Positions 28,801 through 36,899 of a DNA stretch of 64,000 bases are shown here, piece after piece. Both the position numbers and the translations under genes were made by a program. Below the pieces are notes generated by a model, which saw only the letters and a program-made list of their open reading frames with translations, made no database searches and was not told the origin of the DNA. Numbering within the stretch: position 1 is the first letter of the stretch; each line of letters begins with the position of its first letter. Source of the DNA: Sipunculus nudus (lineage: Eukaryota; Annelida; Sipuncula; Golfingiida; Sipunculidae); assembly GCA_026874595.1 (NCBI GenBank), contig CM049306.1:102311142-102375141 (forward strand), read 5' to 3'.

Positions 28801-31800
28801 CATAAAACTTGGCAGCAAACCAGTTCTGTATATTTGTACTGAATGTAGGGGGCTCTGATTGAGTGTCTGTATAACACAGGAAAGGTAAACTTCATGATTA
28901 TAATGTATGATTGGTCCACTGTTTGTAAATTAAATGCTAATAATATGGCCATGACTGATACATCTATAGGATGTCTGTAACATATCAGGATTTACCATCA
29001 TTTTAAGAATTATCCATAAATTATAATTATAAAGGACTGGAGCAAATGTTGATGGTAAAAATTTATTGTCATAATGTAGCTTCTTCTGAATTTTAACCAC
29101 TGGCTTACAATTTCAAGTCCAATACCTGAGCTAGTGTATCTATGTTCCCTATTATTTTCCCCAAGAGACACTTGAGCATACTTTTTCTAAATAGTGATGG
29201 TGTGGTGTATGAAACAATATTTTACTGTAAATTTGTGAAAACGGTTTTTCTCAACTGATAATTTGTAACTTTTACAATAAGCCATTATTATTTTATATAT
29301 AAAGGACTACATGAATACATCTCATATCAGTTTGAACTTACTACAATTAACTGCTTTAGTGACAATTTCAATGACAGTAATCTCTTACTGTAATATTATA
29401 ATGGGAATTAAACAAGTGACCCACGGGTCATGACGCTCAGCTGCCAAGCATGACCTGTGACATCATGGGCTGAGATTCACAACTTCCAGTCAAATTCTGA
29501 AGAACCAATTTGCCAATTTGTTGAAATTTTCTACGACAACAGAAATATATATCACCTATGTCTGGTTAAAACACAGTGAATTGATGGTCTGAGGAAAATG
29601 TATGATTGTTAAGGTATCCAGAACTATTCCCATAGCTTACTTGATACCTGTCAGTCTCAAAAGGAACACCATAAAGGGCAAATATAAGATCAAAATATAT
29701 AGCAAAAAATCAAGGAAATCCATGCAAGAATTATTGAGAAACAGGTGCTTCTGTATGAATTTTTATTCAATACAAGCCAAATGTACTGCACTTTCATATA
29801 TGATGATAATATTTATTAAGAAATATTTGACCCAATCCTTTGCAAGTTTACATTAATATACATCCGACAGCCTTCACTTTAACAGTTCTTGAGATAATAT
29901 GATCAAAAGGAATTTAAAGATGGTTGCCTGGTGGCCATTTTGGACTTCTGACAGGTCTGAAATCAGACAACAACCATTCTCTAAATTGGACCAAAAACTG
30001 AAGGTAAATTACTGAAACTGCACTGAAAAAAGGATTTCTAAGGTGGCTAACTGGCAGACATAATGGATTTCTGACAAGTCTGACATTTGATATCACACAT
30101 CCTCCAACAAGAGACCAAACTTGGGGCAAATTCTCCAAATGATGTTACAGTAATGAATGTCCAAAACAATTCAAAAGGCATGTTCAGGCGCTCATATCAG
30201 ATTTATAGATATGCAAATGTAAAAGTGTAGGTCCAATATTTTTTATTATCACTCTGCTTTTCAATGGGGTCAGCAGGGTTGGTAAACTGCAAAACCTGAA
30301 AGAATAGAAATGCAGAAAGCATGACTAAGAGTCTTGTAATAAAATAAAGCCATCCTAAATCAAGTACACATTCACATATTATGAGAACAAACACTTGCTT
30401 TTATATGTGGTGATTTATATAAAAATATTCAGATATCTAGGAAACGAAGTTTATTGCTATGATTCCATAAAATAAACTGCAAAATGTTCCCATCATCTTA
30501 TAAATCAGTAGCTAAACCTTAATACTATACTCTCATAGTGTTAATTCCTGGCTGAAGTATTCCAACAACAGTGTTTTGTTATGCAGTAACGAGGTACTTA
30601 TCACTCAGCCTTATCACTTAATAGCCTGATACAAAAGGGAGTCATATGTCACCAGTGTCACTCACAATTACAGCCACACTGTGAGATGTACCAGCTGGAG
30701 TGCAAGCTTATATATACAAGAAAAATAGAGATGGTCTACAAAATAAGTTGACCTGACCTATGACCTTGGCCTTTTGCCCACATAACAACTGGATTCTTTC
30801 TAAATGATGGGTAACTACTAACCAATTACATCTGGCCGGGTGTAATTACTTGGTAACCAATGAGTGAATAACTTAGACCTGCAACCTTTAACCTCCTGAC
30901 CAGCTGACCTCAAAATCAATTAGTTTTTTCTTCATGCAAAAAGACCCATAAATATGAAGTTTGAATCACATTCAGTGATGCATGGATGTGGCATATGTGA
31001 AAGACTGAAGGTTTGGGTTGAACAGTTTCACTTGAAATATGTTCACAAGCATTTAGAACAATATTGTGACCTTGACCTTTGACCTTTTGAACTCAACATC
31101 AATAGGCTTCTTCCCCTATTGGTAGGTAAGCCATATATGACAGATGGAAAGTATAGATTGAAAAGTTTGCCTGAAAATGACTCCACGCAAGAAGAGGGTG
31201 CTGTGAACTTGACCTTTGACCTCAAAATAAACAGGTCTTTTCCCCTGTTGGCAGAGAAGCGATATTAGTGCTGAAAGGTTTGGAATGAAAAGTTTTGGCT
31301 TGAAATGTGTCCACAACCTTTTCAAAGAAGTGGATCCTGTGACCTTGACCTATGACCTTGTGACCTCAACATCTATAGGATTCTTCTCCTACTTAGTAGG
31401 TGAGCTATATGTGAAAGATCAAAGAATTGGGATGAAAGGTTTGGCTAAAAATGCATCCACAGGCTTTTCAAAGAAGTTGGTCCTGTGACCTTGACCTTTG
31501 ACTTTGTGACCTCAAAATAATTATGGTACTTCCCATGTTGGTAGGTGAGCTGTATGTGAAAGATGGAAGGTTTGGGATGAAAATTTTGGCTAAAAGAATT
31601 ATTTCTGGGGGGTGCAAACACACCCCCATAACTTCGAGAATATAGGTCGCAGTGACCTAATTTCAGGTTTGCAAGGAGATCTTTTAAGAACCTCTAAGAC
31701 TGCATAGGGTTCATGGCCCTAGCCCCTACGGTTATGATTTGTGCCCTGCTAACGGACAGACGGACAGCCGGCCGGACAGACAGACGGAAGGACGACGGAC

Positions 31801-33992
31801 AAAGACCCATCGCTATAGCCCAGCATGACTGAAAGTCAGCTGAGCTAAAAATTAAATGTAACTACTCTGGCTCATTAGATTTAAGATGCATTGCAAAGTA
31901 AGAGAAAACGAAACCTTTGCCGAAATGGACAGTATAAAAATGTTCATTCATAATTTGAATTGTTTAATTATATTTGTGATTTATAATAATTTAAATAAAT
32001 ACCTGTGATACCTGAACTTACCGGAGTCTTGTGTTTCCTGTTCCTCCTCTTCCTCATCACCATTATCTGGGCTGTCAGGCTGTGAACTGAGGAAGTAAAT
32101 AAATAAGAATGATATGTACTTATCAAGTTTATAATGAGGATTTGAAATAACATGAAATATTTTCCCCCATTAGAACTACAGCTAAAGAAATGTTACCTGA
32201 TTAACTTGAATTTCTAAAGATTCATGGATTACATTAAGGAATGATATGGCATAACTAGTAATTTCACATGCTGCCCCCTGTGAAGGTGTAATGTTACATT
32301 TATAACAAGCAAGCTCAAGTCATTTTTTTATATTGTTTTAAATAAAATAACAATAACCTGGTTCCTTGAAATCCCTGAAATGCCATTGCCCTGGCATTTG
32401 AAGAAATGCAGTCTGTGAGCTGGAACAACTTGTATACTTCTGTAAACCCAGTACCAATTATTGTTACTTTTGGTTTGGTTTCAGGATTTCTGGGATCTTA
32501 GGTTTTGGAAAAGAACATTTAAATAAAAGAAAATACTATATAGTATATGGCTATATTTATATTAAGACTGTATGGGCTATATCATATCCTCTCCTTGCTT
32601 GGGGTAGTAAGTCATGAACCACTTCCCCCTTTAAAACTCACCTTCTGACACAACTCATTCTCTTTAGTTTTCATTTCTAACCTGTTATCATTTTCTGCTG
32701 CTTGCTGTGCTTCTAATCGCTCTTCTAGGATTCTCACTTTCTCCCTTTCACATTCAAGGTCATGCAATAGCTGCTCTAATCTTGTTCTCTCCCGGCACAT
32801 GGACAATTCTGACTCTGCCAAAATAGTAAATCATAGCTCACATTAAAGTGCTAGGTTAGATAGCAAATTAAATATAAACCTTATACACGTCAATCTCTGT
32901 CTGGGTCAATTTCTTCATAAAAAAGTTTACATAAACATGATGTTCAAACTAAATCATGAACTAACACTAATAACAGAAGAAAATGAATTATATAACACAG
33001 CAAGTGACCCACCATCATGACATTTGACCGACTTCATATCATTACCCCGAGTACAATAAAACCTCAAGAATGATAAAGCAAAATATCTGAAGGCTGAACT
33101 AATATGGTGATATAACTATCATAATAAAATTCTCAAAAGTAAAAATTGTTGGTCAAATATATGCATAAATAACACTTACTTAAATTTTCATTGTCTATCA
33201 TGGCCGACACCAGCTGTTCCTGGAGCTGTGTCAGCTGAAGTTCGTACACATTATCATCATCCTGGGCTGATGCTGACGCTGAAGATGATGTCTTCCCAGT
33301 GCCATCTTCCAGACTCTGTCAGTTTAAAACACGAGGACTATACTCAATCAGTCACAAACACAATAGACATCGCTATGGATAGTAATCATAAAAAAATCTG
33401 CAAAGAATTTTAAATTGGTCCGTTTGCAACATCAGTATGATTTACAAAATATGTGACTTGTCATATGTTTTCAGGCAACAAATGGTTAAACATATTTATT
33501 AAGTTTTTACTGGATAACTTATAAAATATTTAATTGGATAACCTGATGATAATTCAGAATACATGTATACACTATCTTTATAGACAGCACAAATCACCTT
33601 GTTACAGGTAAGTTAAGAAATCACAATTAATTTTTAACCTCATAATATCAGAGAAAAAAATCATAATACAAGTATCCAACACAACATCATAATGGGCATA
33701 CCGGTACTTTCAGCAAGAGAGTAAACCACAGCAATCTGAGCTGTACTTTACAAAATGGTGTCATCAATGGTTATAGATGTGCTGGTCTCAATTAAAAATT
33801 TAATATAGAAACCATAACAGACAAGCCAGTGTTCTTTACCAGCGTATCTGGCTCCTCCTCCAGATGCTGCCACTCATCAGAGTCCTCCACGCCCTCACGA
33901 GACAAGTCATCTGAAGCCGCCTTCAGCAACTCACTACAGTCCCCATCAGAGTGCTGTTTCTTCTTCTTGAACAAACGTTGTCTCAGACTCAT
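1754..33992 (-). CDS. GRAMD4: GRAMD4-like protein, 17 coding exons, 3' end off window
   Basis: Seen: seventeen minus-strand exons with GT/AG borders and matching phases give 559 codons without a stop. In order they encode a basic start (MSLRQRLFKKKK), an acidic/serine region, a coiled coil (residues about 70-154), an acidic linker (DEEEEEQE), the IQNWFAAKFYELLEDF block (about 186-201), hydrophobic segments at about 250-290 and 357-384, and a GRAM domain from about 472 on. Known: vertebrate GRAMD4 has the same order, about 578 residues, and matching blocks such as VYM-AVW-GW, VSDKFNVVLQVA, KSLPTD, LCFE-SK and PGSGM. It is an ER/mitochondrial membrane protein linked to E2F1-dependent apoptosis and TLR9 control, and GRAM domains bind lipids. 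Inferred: orthology. About 30-40 C-terminal residues and the stop codon are missing, because the final exon lies left of base 1. Introns are full of mobile elements. Confidence 0.9.
2576..2657 (-). CDS. GRAMD4: GRAMD4-like exon 16 (GRAM domain)
   Basis: Residues 509-536, (S)FLCFEGSKRNTDRN then IIIPLVEIKHMNK. FLCFE and the IPLVEI strand are GRAM-domain hallmarks. The acceptor TTTATTTCAG lies only 15 bases from the end of the long element that begins at 2673. Confidence 0.92.
2705..4470 (+). repeat. Tandem 250-base units inside copy 1
   Basis: Units alternate between ...TTGTGTATGATAAAGAGCTATGT... and ...GGTGGCGCCACCTGTCATAA..., each followed by CGGTCAAACGGTTCCCGAGA and GACAGACGCTGTGCAAAATG. 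At least four rounds are visible between 3000 and 4350. The block closes with a hairpin of the GTATCC...GGCAGGTAC type at about 4433-4462. Confidence 0.75.
6136..6156. repeat. Homopolymer G tract
   Basis: About 21 consecutive G residues inside the nested element. A shorter G-rich tract sits at the equivalent place (about 13654-13676) in the related element at 12782. Confidence 0.95.
6947..6995 (+). repeat. ACGG tetranucleotide microsatellite
   Basis: About ten ACGG/GGAC units just before the 3' terminal hairpin of the nested element. Shorter versions sit at the same place in the other elements (8651-8690, 11637-11650, 14469-14495, 21791-21815, 24645-24672, 25144-25185, 28554-28585, 31753-31798). 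Confidence 0.95.
7055..8640 (+). repeat. Array of about 330-base units in copy 1
   Basis: Each unit opens with GGTG(G/C)(C/T)GCCACC-AGTCTGCAG. It then runs through CATGATCAATATGTATG, TATTCTGGGGGGTACTTTGG, GGATATGGGTAACAGAGACC, GATTCTAGGTCCAGT and GATTTGTGCCCTGTTAACAG, and ends in an A-rich AAAAATAGAGAAAAAA. Five units are visible here. Further arrays of the same unit lie at 20.9-21.8, 23.0-24.7 and 26.6-28.6 kb. Confidence 0.9.
8734..9826. other. Intron sequence, no feature recognised
   Basis: AT-rich intron between element copy 1 and exon 15. Candidate splice-like motifs were checked in all frames for a missing GRAM-domain exon. None fits, and none is needed, since exons 15 and 16 join in phase. 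Confidence 0.5.
9827..9917 (-). CDS. GRAMD4: GRAMD4-like exon 15 (GRAM domain)
   Basis: Residues 479-508, GWEGGRRCTNIQKDKP then LTAAFCHGRLYLTQ. It aligns with the first strands of the GRAM domain (ENGWRCCLINRDR...NGVLYVTE). The donor is GTGAAG with two bases left over. Confidence 0.9.
10363..10489 (-). CDS. GRAMD4: GRAMD4-like exon 14 (start of GRAM domain)
   Basis: Residues 437-478, YIERTNVKVTRRDDKVTVEV then a helix and FSLPYTEVPLA. The last part aligns with the beginning of the GRAM domain (FNLTENERPLA). The donor is GTGAGC with one base left over. Confidence 0.88.
10797..11698 (+). mobile_element. Short tandem-unit element (family C)
   Basis: Three units of about 290 bases, each with AGGTCAAGGTCACCCATCTT, a cgaaC-TGA(A/C)CGAGATTTTGTC block, GATATCCCGCTCACAAGG and GGTGGCGCCACCAAACTTGT. 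It ends in a GGACGGACGGAC tract and the hairpin GCCCATCAGCCTTAGGGCTGA then GGGCTAAAAA. This is a different terminal sequence from families A and B, but the same plan. The left border is approximate. Confidence 0.7.
11844..11998 (-). CDS. GRAMD4: GRAMD4-like exon 13
   Basis: Residues 385-436: FGVGIKLFIVNYMYDHFPRF, then a linker with ILWKSLPTDTEWE that matches IIWRSLPTD of vertebrate GRAMD4. Phase 2-nt entry, phase 0 exit at a GTATGA donor. Confidence 0.92.
12632..12741 (-). CDS. GRAMD4: GRAMD4-like exon 12 (membrane segment)
   Basis: Residues 348-384. (N)LLTWKRADLTIQLYVAI is followed by a hydrophobic stretch (VSFLLSLFLSGPFYF) and RLV, matching NLFMWVQPEITQKLYVAL...RLVG. The donor is GTGAGT. 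A mobile element starts only 41 bases upstream of the acceptor (at 12782). Confidence 0.93.
12782..14548 (+). mobile_element. Family B element
   Basis: Opens CAAGGGGCCCATGGGTCATG with GCTCAGTTGA, and closes GATGACTTATAGTCAGCTGA, GCTAAAAA. Inside it has a G-rich run near 13654-13676 and a GGACAGATGGACCGACAG tract. It is collinear with 5137-7045 over most of its length. It lies in the intron upstream of exon 12, 40 bases from the acceptor. Confidence 0.82.
14916..14959 (-). CDS. GRAMD4: GRAMD4-like exon 11
   Basis: Residues 334-347, NTLGNLADHMEKLK, amphipathic and matching the NLFGKMADILEKIK segment of the family. It is 44 bases long with a GTAAGT donor and two bases left over. Confidence 0.9.
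14960..15812. other. Intron with a possible small dispersed repeat
   Basis: No exon. Around 15480-15580 there are two GCAGTCCGGA(A/C) words and GGACTGGTCCAG / GGACCAGACCAG words, which suggest an old small repeat. I cannot name it. Confidence 0.35.
15813..15887 (-). CDS. GRAMD4: GRAMD4-like exon 10
   Basis: Residues 309-333, DSMGTKDLGVSDKFNVVLQ then VATKVQ. It aligns with the DLTVSEKFQLVLDVAQKAQ segment of vertebrate GRAMD4. Exactly 25 codons, phase 0 at both ends, GTATGT donor. Confidence 0.92.
17082..17133 (-). CDS. GRAMD4: GRAMD4-like exon 9
   Basis: Residues 291-308, (I)GWNINLHLLNKQTSGDQ. The GW pair aligns with the RGWRIQW segment after the membrane helix in vertebrate GRAMD4. The acceptor is TTTCAG and the donor is GTAATG in phase 0. 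Confidence 0.85.
17606..17697 (-). CDS. GRAMD4: GRAMD4-like exon 8 (membrane segment)
   Basis: Residues 261-290, starting VYMYAVWRGW, which matches VYMNAVWHGW of vertebrate GRAMD4. It continues with a leucine-rich hydrophobic run (LCLALVILQLTV) that should cross or sit in a membrane. The donor is GTAAGG with two bases left over. Confidence 0.92.
18209..18300 (-). CDS. GRAMD4: GRAMD4-like exon 7
   Basis: Residues 231-260: RSAEPGVQCINDFWYIF, then TWDSPVLTAACFI, which begins the first hydrophobic segment. The donor is GTAAGT in phase 0. Confidence 0.9.
18705..18730 (-). CDS. GRAMD4: GRAMD4-like exon 6 (26-nt microexon)
   Basis: A 26-base exon encoding R-LKENISRF-T across both junctions. It has a TTTTCAG acceptor and a GTAAGT donor. 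Its phases (2 in, 1 out) are exactly those needed between exons 5 and 7. The peptide matches the LTENMRRLKR region of vertebrate GRAMD4. Confidence 0.82.
18731..20335. other. Intron sequence, no feature recognised
   Basis: AT-rich, no exon that would fit the flanking phases, and no repeat unit shared with the rest of the window was noticed. Confidence 0.45.
20336..21876 (+). mobile_element. Family A element with degraded 3' end
   Basis: Starts CAAGTGACCCATGGGTCATG and contains three to four of the about 330-base units (for example GGTGGCGCCACCATTCTGCA at 21181). It then has a GGCCGGATGGCCGGATGGAC tract and GCTATAGCTCAGATGACTTA. The second arm of the terminal hairpin is lost. Units are more diverged than in copies 1 and 2. 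Confidence 0.72.
21985..22550 (+). mobile_element. Family B fragment
   Basis: The sequence from GAAATTTCAGATTTTAAAAG through ACGTGCCATTGCCAAAGTT and GATATTAGGCAGCCTTGAAG to GGGGACATCTAACATTATGC is the 3' half of the family B element. It lacks the microsatellite and terminal hairpin. Confidence 0.7.
22660..25230 (+). mobile_element. Family B element split by a nested family A insertion
   Basis: Family B sequence runs 22660-22830 (ending GGTACCAATTTTATATTTTT) and resumes at 24725 (ATTCAATTAAATTTTGATTA). It then reaches the GGACGGAC tract and a terminal hairpin ending GCTGAACTAA at 25230. About 45 bases present in the related copy at 12782-14548 are missing at the junction. Confidence 0.7.
22831..24724 (+). 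mobile_element. Family A element nested in family B
   Basis: Starts CAAGTGACCCAGGGGTCATG. It contains several short and full-length units. Unusually it has two copies of the 3' end (GGAC tract plus hairpin), at 23935-24018 and 24640-24724, separated by about two units. This could come from unequal crossing-over between arrays. Confidence 0.75.
25231..28635 (+). mobile_element. Long composite element, copy 2
   Basis: Same termini and same internal order as copy 1 (2673-8733): the 250-base-unit block with its closing hairpin (to about 26582), then five to six of the about 330-base units, the GGACAGACAGACGGACAG tract, and the terminal hairpin. It carries no nested element, so it serves as the reference for the insertion in copy 1. 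It sits directly against the end of another element. Confidence 0.85.
28725..28866 (-). CDS. GRAMD4: GRAMD4-like exon 5
   Basis: Residues 174-220 plus two bases. Contains NIQNWFAAKFYELLEDF, which aligns with the LQKWF...FGEYVEDF block of vertebrate GRAMD4, then a proline/histidine linker and EPLAIK. The donor is GTGAGT in phase 2. The intron on its 3' side is about 10 kb and full of repeats. Confidence 0.9.
28870..29412. other. Intron sequence, no feature recognised
   Basis: AT-rich intron between exon 5 and the next element. No exon or repeat recognised. Confidence 0.4.
29413..31850 (+). mobile_element. Family A-type element with half-site array
   Basis: Starts CAAGTGACCCACGGGTCATG and ends GAAAGTCAGCTGAGCTAAAA after a GGACAGACGGACAGCCGGCC tract. 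ATTAAA flanks it on both sides (29407-29412 and 31851-31856), possibly a target duplication. Between about 30740 and 31560 it has units of about 150 bases with GACCTTGACCTTTGACCT, the reverse complement of the AGGTCAAAGGTCAAGGTC units seen at 44-48 kb. Confidence 0.8.
32022..32079 (-). CDS. GRAMD4: GRAMD4-like exon 4 (acidic linker)
   Basis: Residues 155-173 (PDSPDNGDEEEEEQETQDS) plus one base. The CACAG acceptor at 32080-32081 is chosen because it enters in phase 0 from exon 3 and leaves in phase 1, joining exon 5 as GAC. An AG seven bases upstream (exon would begin at 32086) would give a stop in this phase. Confidence 0.75.
32642..32814 (-). CDS. GRAMD4: GRAMD4-like exon 3 (coiled coil)
   Basis: Codon 97 to residue 154. 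Heptad-like, charged sequence (RLEQLLHDLECEREKVRILE) typical of a coiled coil. The donor is GTGAGT in phase 0. It matches the position of the N-terminal coiled coil in GRAMD4. Confidence 0.88.
32995..33040 (+). mobile_element. Remnant of an element 5' terminus
   Basis: CAAGTGACCCACCATCATGA, then CATTTGACCGAC, resembles the first 35 bases of the family A elements. No body follows. Confidence 0.4.
33180..33315 (-). CDS. GRAMD4: GRAMD4-like exon 2
   Basis: Residues 52-96 plus one base of codon 97. Starts SLEDGTGKTSSSASAS (serine/alanine linker) and enters the coiled coil (YELQLTQLQEQLV). The acceptor is CAG, the donor is GTAAGT, and entry is in phase 0. Confidence 0.85.
33840..33992 (-). CDS. 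GRAMD4: GRAMD4-like exon 1 (start codon)
   Basis: Residues 1-51. The ATG is the first in an open frame that begins MSLRQRLFKKKK and continues into an acidic stretch (EDSDEWQHLEEEPD). The exon ends at a GTAAAG donor in phase 0. Human GRAMD4 also starts with a short basic segment followed by an acidic one. No further upstream ATG was found in frame. Any 5' untranslated exon was not resolved. Confidence 0.85.
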
Positions 33993-34890
33993 CTTTCAAT
34001 TCCTAAAATTCCTAGAATCGGTGAAAGGACTCGGCTAAATTACTTCTTAGTACATAAAAATATTTCTATCCAGTGTAAAACATCTTTGTTAAGTGATCAA
34101 ACAAAAACAAAATTCTAATAATTAATTCCTAAGCTGCAAAATAAAGTCATCAATATTTATTTATCTTTTACTTATGAAAACATAAAATGAATATAAAGTT
34201 GCATATTTTGTTTGCCTAGGTGCAATAGATGACTGTGGTAGGAAGGGTTAAGCCCATTATATTCTACAGACATGTCGCAAGTAAGCAAAAAGTTTCATTA
34301 CAAAGCAGCACTGACAAGTAAATCAAACACATGGAAAGTATGTACAGATTGTCAATTTTAATTAGATATGTGTTCATACAATTAAGTACCAATACCAACC
34401 CAAGCAGAACCCTGGCTAGTGACTAGCTGATAGTACAGGGCAAATATTTGTTCAACTAAAGATCATTGTAATTTTCTTCTTTTTTTTTCAAAATCTCCAT
34501 GTTGGGAATGTACATTCACGTTACAATTTTCTCTTTAACAGAAACCTCTGCCAATCTGCATATTCAAATTAACAAGTCTCTAGCTCTAAGTCAGCCAGGT
34601 TTCCTTGGGAACACAGATTAGCTCCCTACACCCAAGAGCCAGGTGTGAAGCCACATAACTGGATTGCCCACTAGCAGCCAGCTAGGGCTCTGATGTTGTG
34701 CCTGGTGTTTGTACAAATACAGTGGTGAGGGTATTCATTATGATTTAGTGGACATGAAATGACATCAAGTGTAATGCTGCATGAATGAAGGGCCTTATCA
34801 GCTTGTGGACAGAGAGAACAGTTAACCTGTAAGTGATCCAGTGGTAGGCCTTTGAAGATCAAAGTCTCCATGGCATGGCTGATTACATCA
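33993..34890. other. Upstream region of the GRAMD4-like gene
   Basis: Presumed 5' untranslated and promoter-proximal sequence of the minus-strand gene. No TATA element or 5' exon can be defined with confidence. The sequence is AT-rich to about 34.5 kb and has no recognised repeat. Confidence 0.35.
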
Positions 34891-36068
34891 GAACAACTAG
34901 AATATGGGTTGTCGACAAGCGACTATGTGTATCCGCCTAAATCTGAGTGGAACGGGTGAAGTGAGGCATGGATTGAGTGGCAAGGGGAAATAGAGTGAAG
35001 TGTTGCATATTAGCATGGATGTCTGCAGCCAAATTGTGTATGTAGGTTGCACCACCTACCACAAAATCCAGAAAGCCGTCCAAGTTGTATACATATGCAA
35101 AATTTAAGGCAGATTAATCAAACCACTTCATGAATATGAGTGATTTTAGCCCCTGGCAAACAAACAGATGGACGCTGTGCAAAAATGGTTGCAGGTGGCG
35201 CCACCAGTTTTGCGTATGATAAAGAGCTATGTGAGAACTATACACATGCAAAACTTTGGCCCAATCCGTCACCGGTTCCTGAGATATGAGCTTGCATGTC
35301 TGCTGCATAAACTAGAATGTAGGTGGCACCACCTGTCATAAAATCAAGAGAGCTGTTGGGGAAGTATAAACCTGCAAAATTTTAGGCAGATAAGTCAAAC
35401 CACTGCCTAGATACGAGTGATTTTATCTTATGGCAGACAAACAGACGGGAGCTGTGCAAAAATGGCTGCAGGTGGCGCCACCAGTTTTGTGTATGATAAA
35501 GAGCTATGTGAGATCTATACACATGCAAAATTTTGGCCAAATCGGTCAAACGGTTCACGAGATATGAGCTTGGATGTCTGCAGCGTAAACATGAATGTAG
35601 GTGGCGCCACCTGTCATAAAATCAGAAAAGCTATCCAGGATGTATACGCATGCCAAATTTCAGGTGAATTAGTCAAACCACTGCAGAGATAGGAGTGATT
35701 TTAACCCAAGGCAGACGAACAGATGGACACTGTGCAAACATGGTTGCAGGTGGCACCACCTTTTTTGTGTATGTTATAAAGCTCTCCAAGGGCTACATTT
35801 GTGCAAAAAAAATTTTCTGATCAGTCAAACGGTTCCCGAGATATGTGGGTTTATGTGTGGAAACAGACGCACAAAAGGATGCAGAGCGCAGAGGAAAGGT
35901 CAGAGGTCAAAACAAAATCGGGGCGCAGCAGTTCACATGTGACCCGAACATAATCCCACGTTTCTTAAAATTCCGCCCAGCGTTTAGGGAGGAGTTCTCC
36001 CGACACCTACGCGGCTGCGGCGGTGGGCTGAAAACATAGTATCCGCAATACTCTGTTTTGGCGAATAC
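34891..36068 (+). mobile_element. Solo 250-base-unit element (family D)
   Basis: Collinear with the first internal block of copies 1 and 2, but free of their outer termini, so it is an element in its own right. It has GTATCCGCCTAAATC near the left end (34929) and closes with GTATCCGCAATACTCTGTTT then TGGCGAATAC, an imperfect hairpin whose outer arm is also inverted relative to the left end. It contains GGTGGCGCCACC at 35194 and 35472 among others. The left border is the point where homology to copies 1 and 2 starts. Confidence 0.75.
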
Positions 36069-36106
36069 AATAATTCTTGTAAAGAGTATAACTCACTTTT
36101 CAGTCA

Positions 36107-36108
<2 letters not shown>

Positions 36109-36153
<45 letters not shown>

Positions 36154-36172
36154 ATATATATATATATATATT
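36109..36172. repeat. TA dinucleotide microsatellite
   Basis: About 30 TA repeats with one short interruption (ATATAATATAATA). Confidence 0.95.
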
Positions 36173-36899
36173 TTAATATAGCCTTATAGGCATGCTACAT
36201 GTGTGGTGAAATGGTTCAATAAATAGGAATATGCATAATGTAAACAAAATCAAACTGTCAAAATATAACACTGATTAATTTCTATAAATAAACATAAAGG
36301 GTATCTAACTATCTTTTTAATTTTTTAAGATTCTGGAAACATTTATAAATTAACTTTCACACGGAGATATTTCACTGAAAATGCTGTATAATCTCAGCGG
36401 TAAGCTGGCTGCAAGGAAACCAACGACATAACCCATGATAATGAATCAATACGGATTACACAGTGTTCGGCTGTTTGTCAAAATGTAATCAGACCCACAG
36501 CCAAGAAAATCGTCTCTCAATGCCTAAAAAAATAACCAGAGTTGTGAATGTTCAGATTTTCAAGATGGCATATGCTGAAATACTATGGTCCTGCTGCCAT
36601 ACAAACCTTTCAAATCGAAAGCATCAGAAATGTCAATCGAAAACTTCTTTGCCTTTAAGCCCAATCAAGACATTCTGTGACTCATTTTGTTCTCCTTTAT
36701 CAGAGCTGTAAACACGGATTGCCTTGACCTCGGCACAAGGGCAAGAATTCACTACCATAAAGATTATAAATAAACTTTAAGTATTCCAAGTATAATTAAA
36801 AAATAGACGAGGAGTTATTGATCATTAAAAAATAAACAACAAATCTTAGATATTGTTAACTTTATTTAAAGAAAATAAATGTTATTTTGGTTACTGTTA

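Noticed and set aside
30253-30295. A 43-base minus-strand exon candidate (VLQFTNPADPIEKQ)
   Set aside because: It lies inside a mobile element, has a poor GTGATA donor, and does not fit the phase leaving exon 4, whereas exon 4 joins exon 5 directly.
32358-32439. A possible 82-base minus-strand exon between exons 3 and 4
   Set aside because: It has a weak GTTATT donor. In the phase fixed by exon 3 it gives an unlikely peptide and forces exon 4 into a basic frame. Joining exon 3 directly to the 32079 acceptor gives a clean acidic linker.
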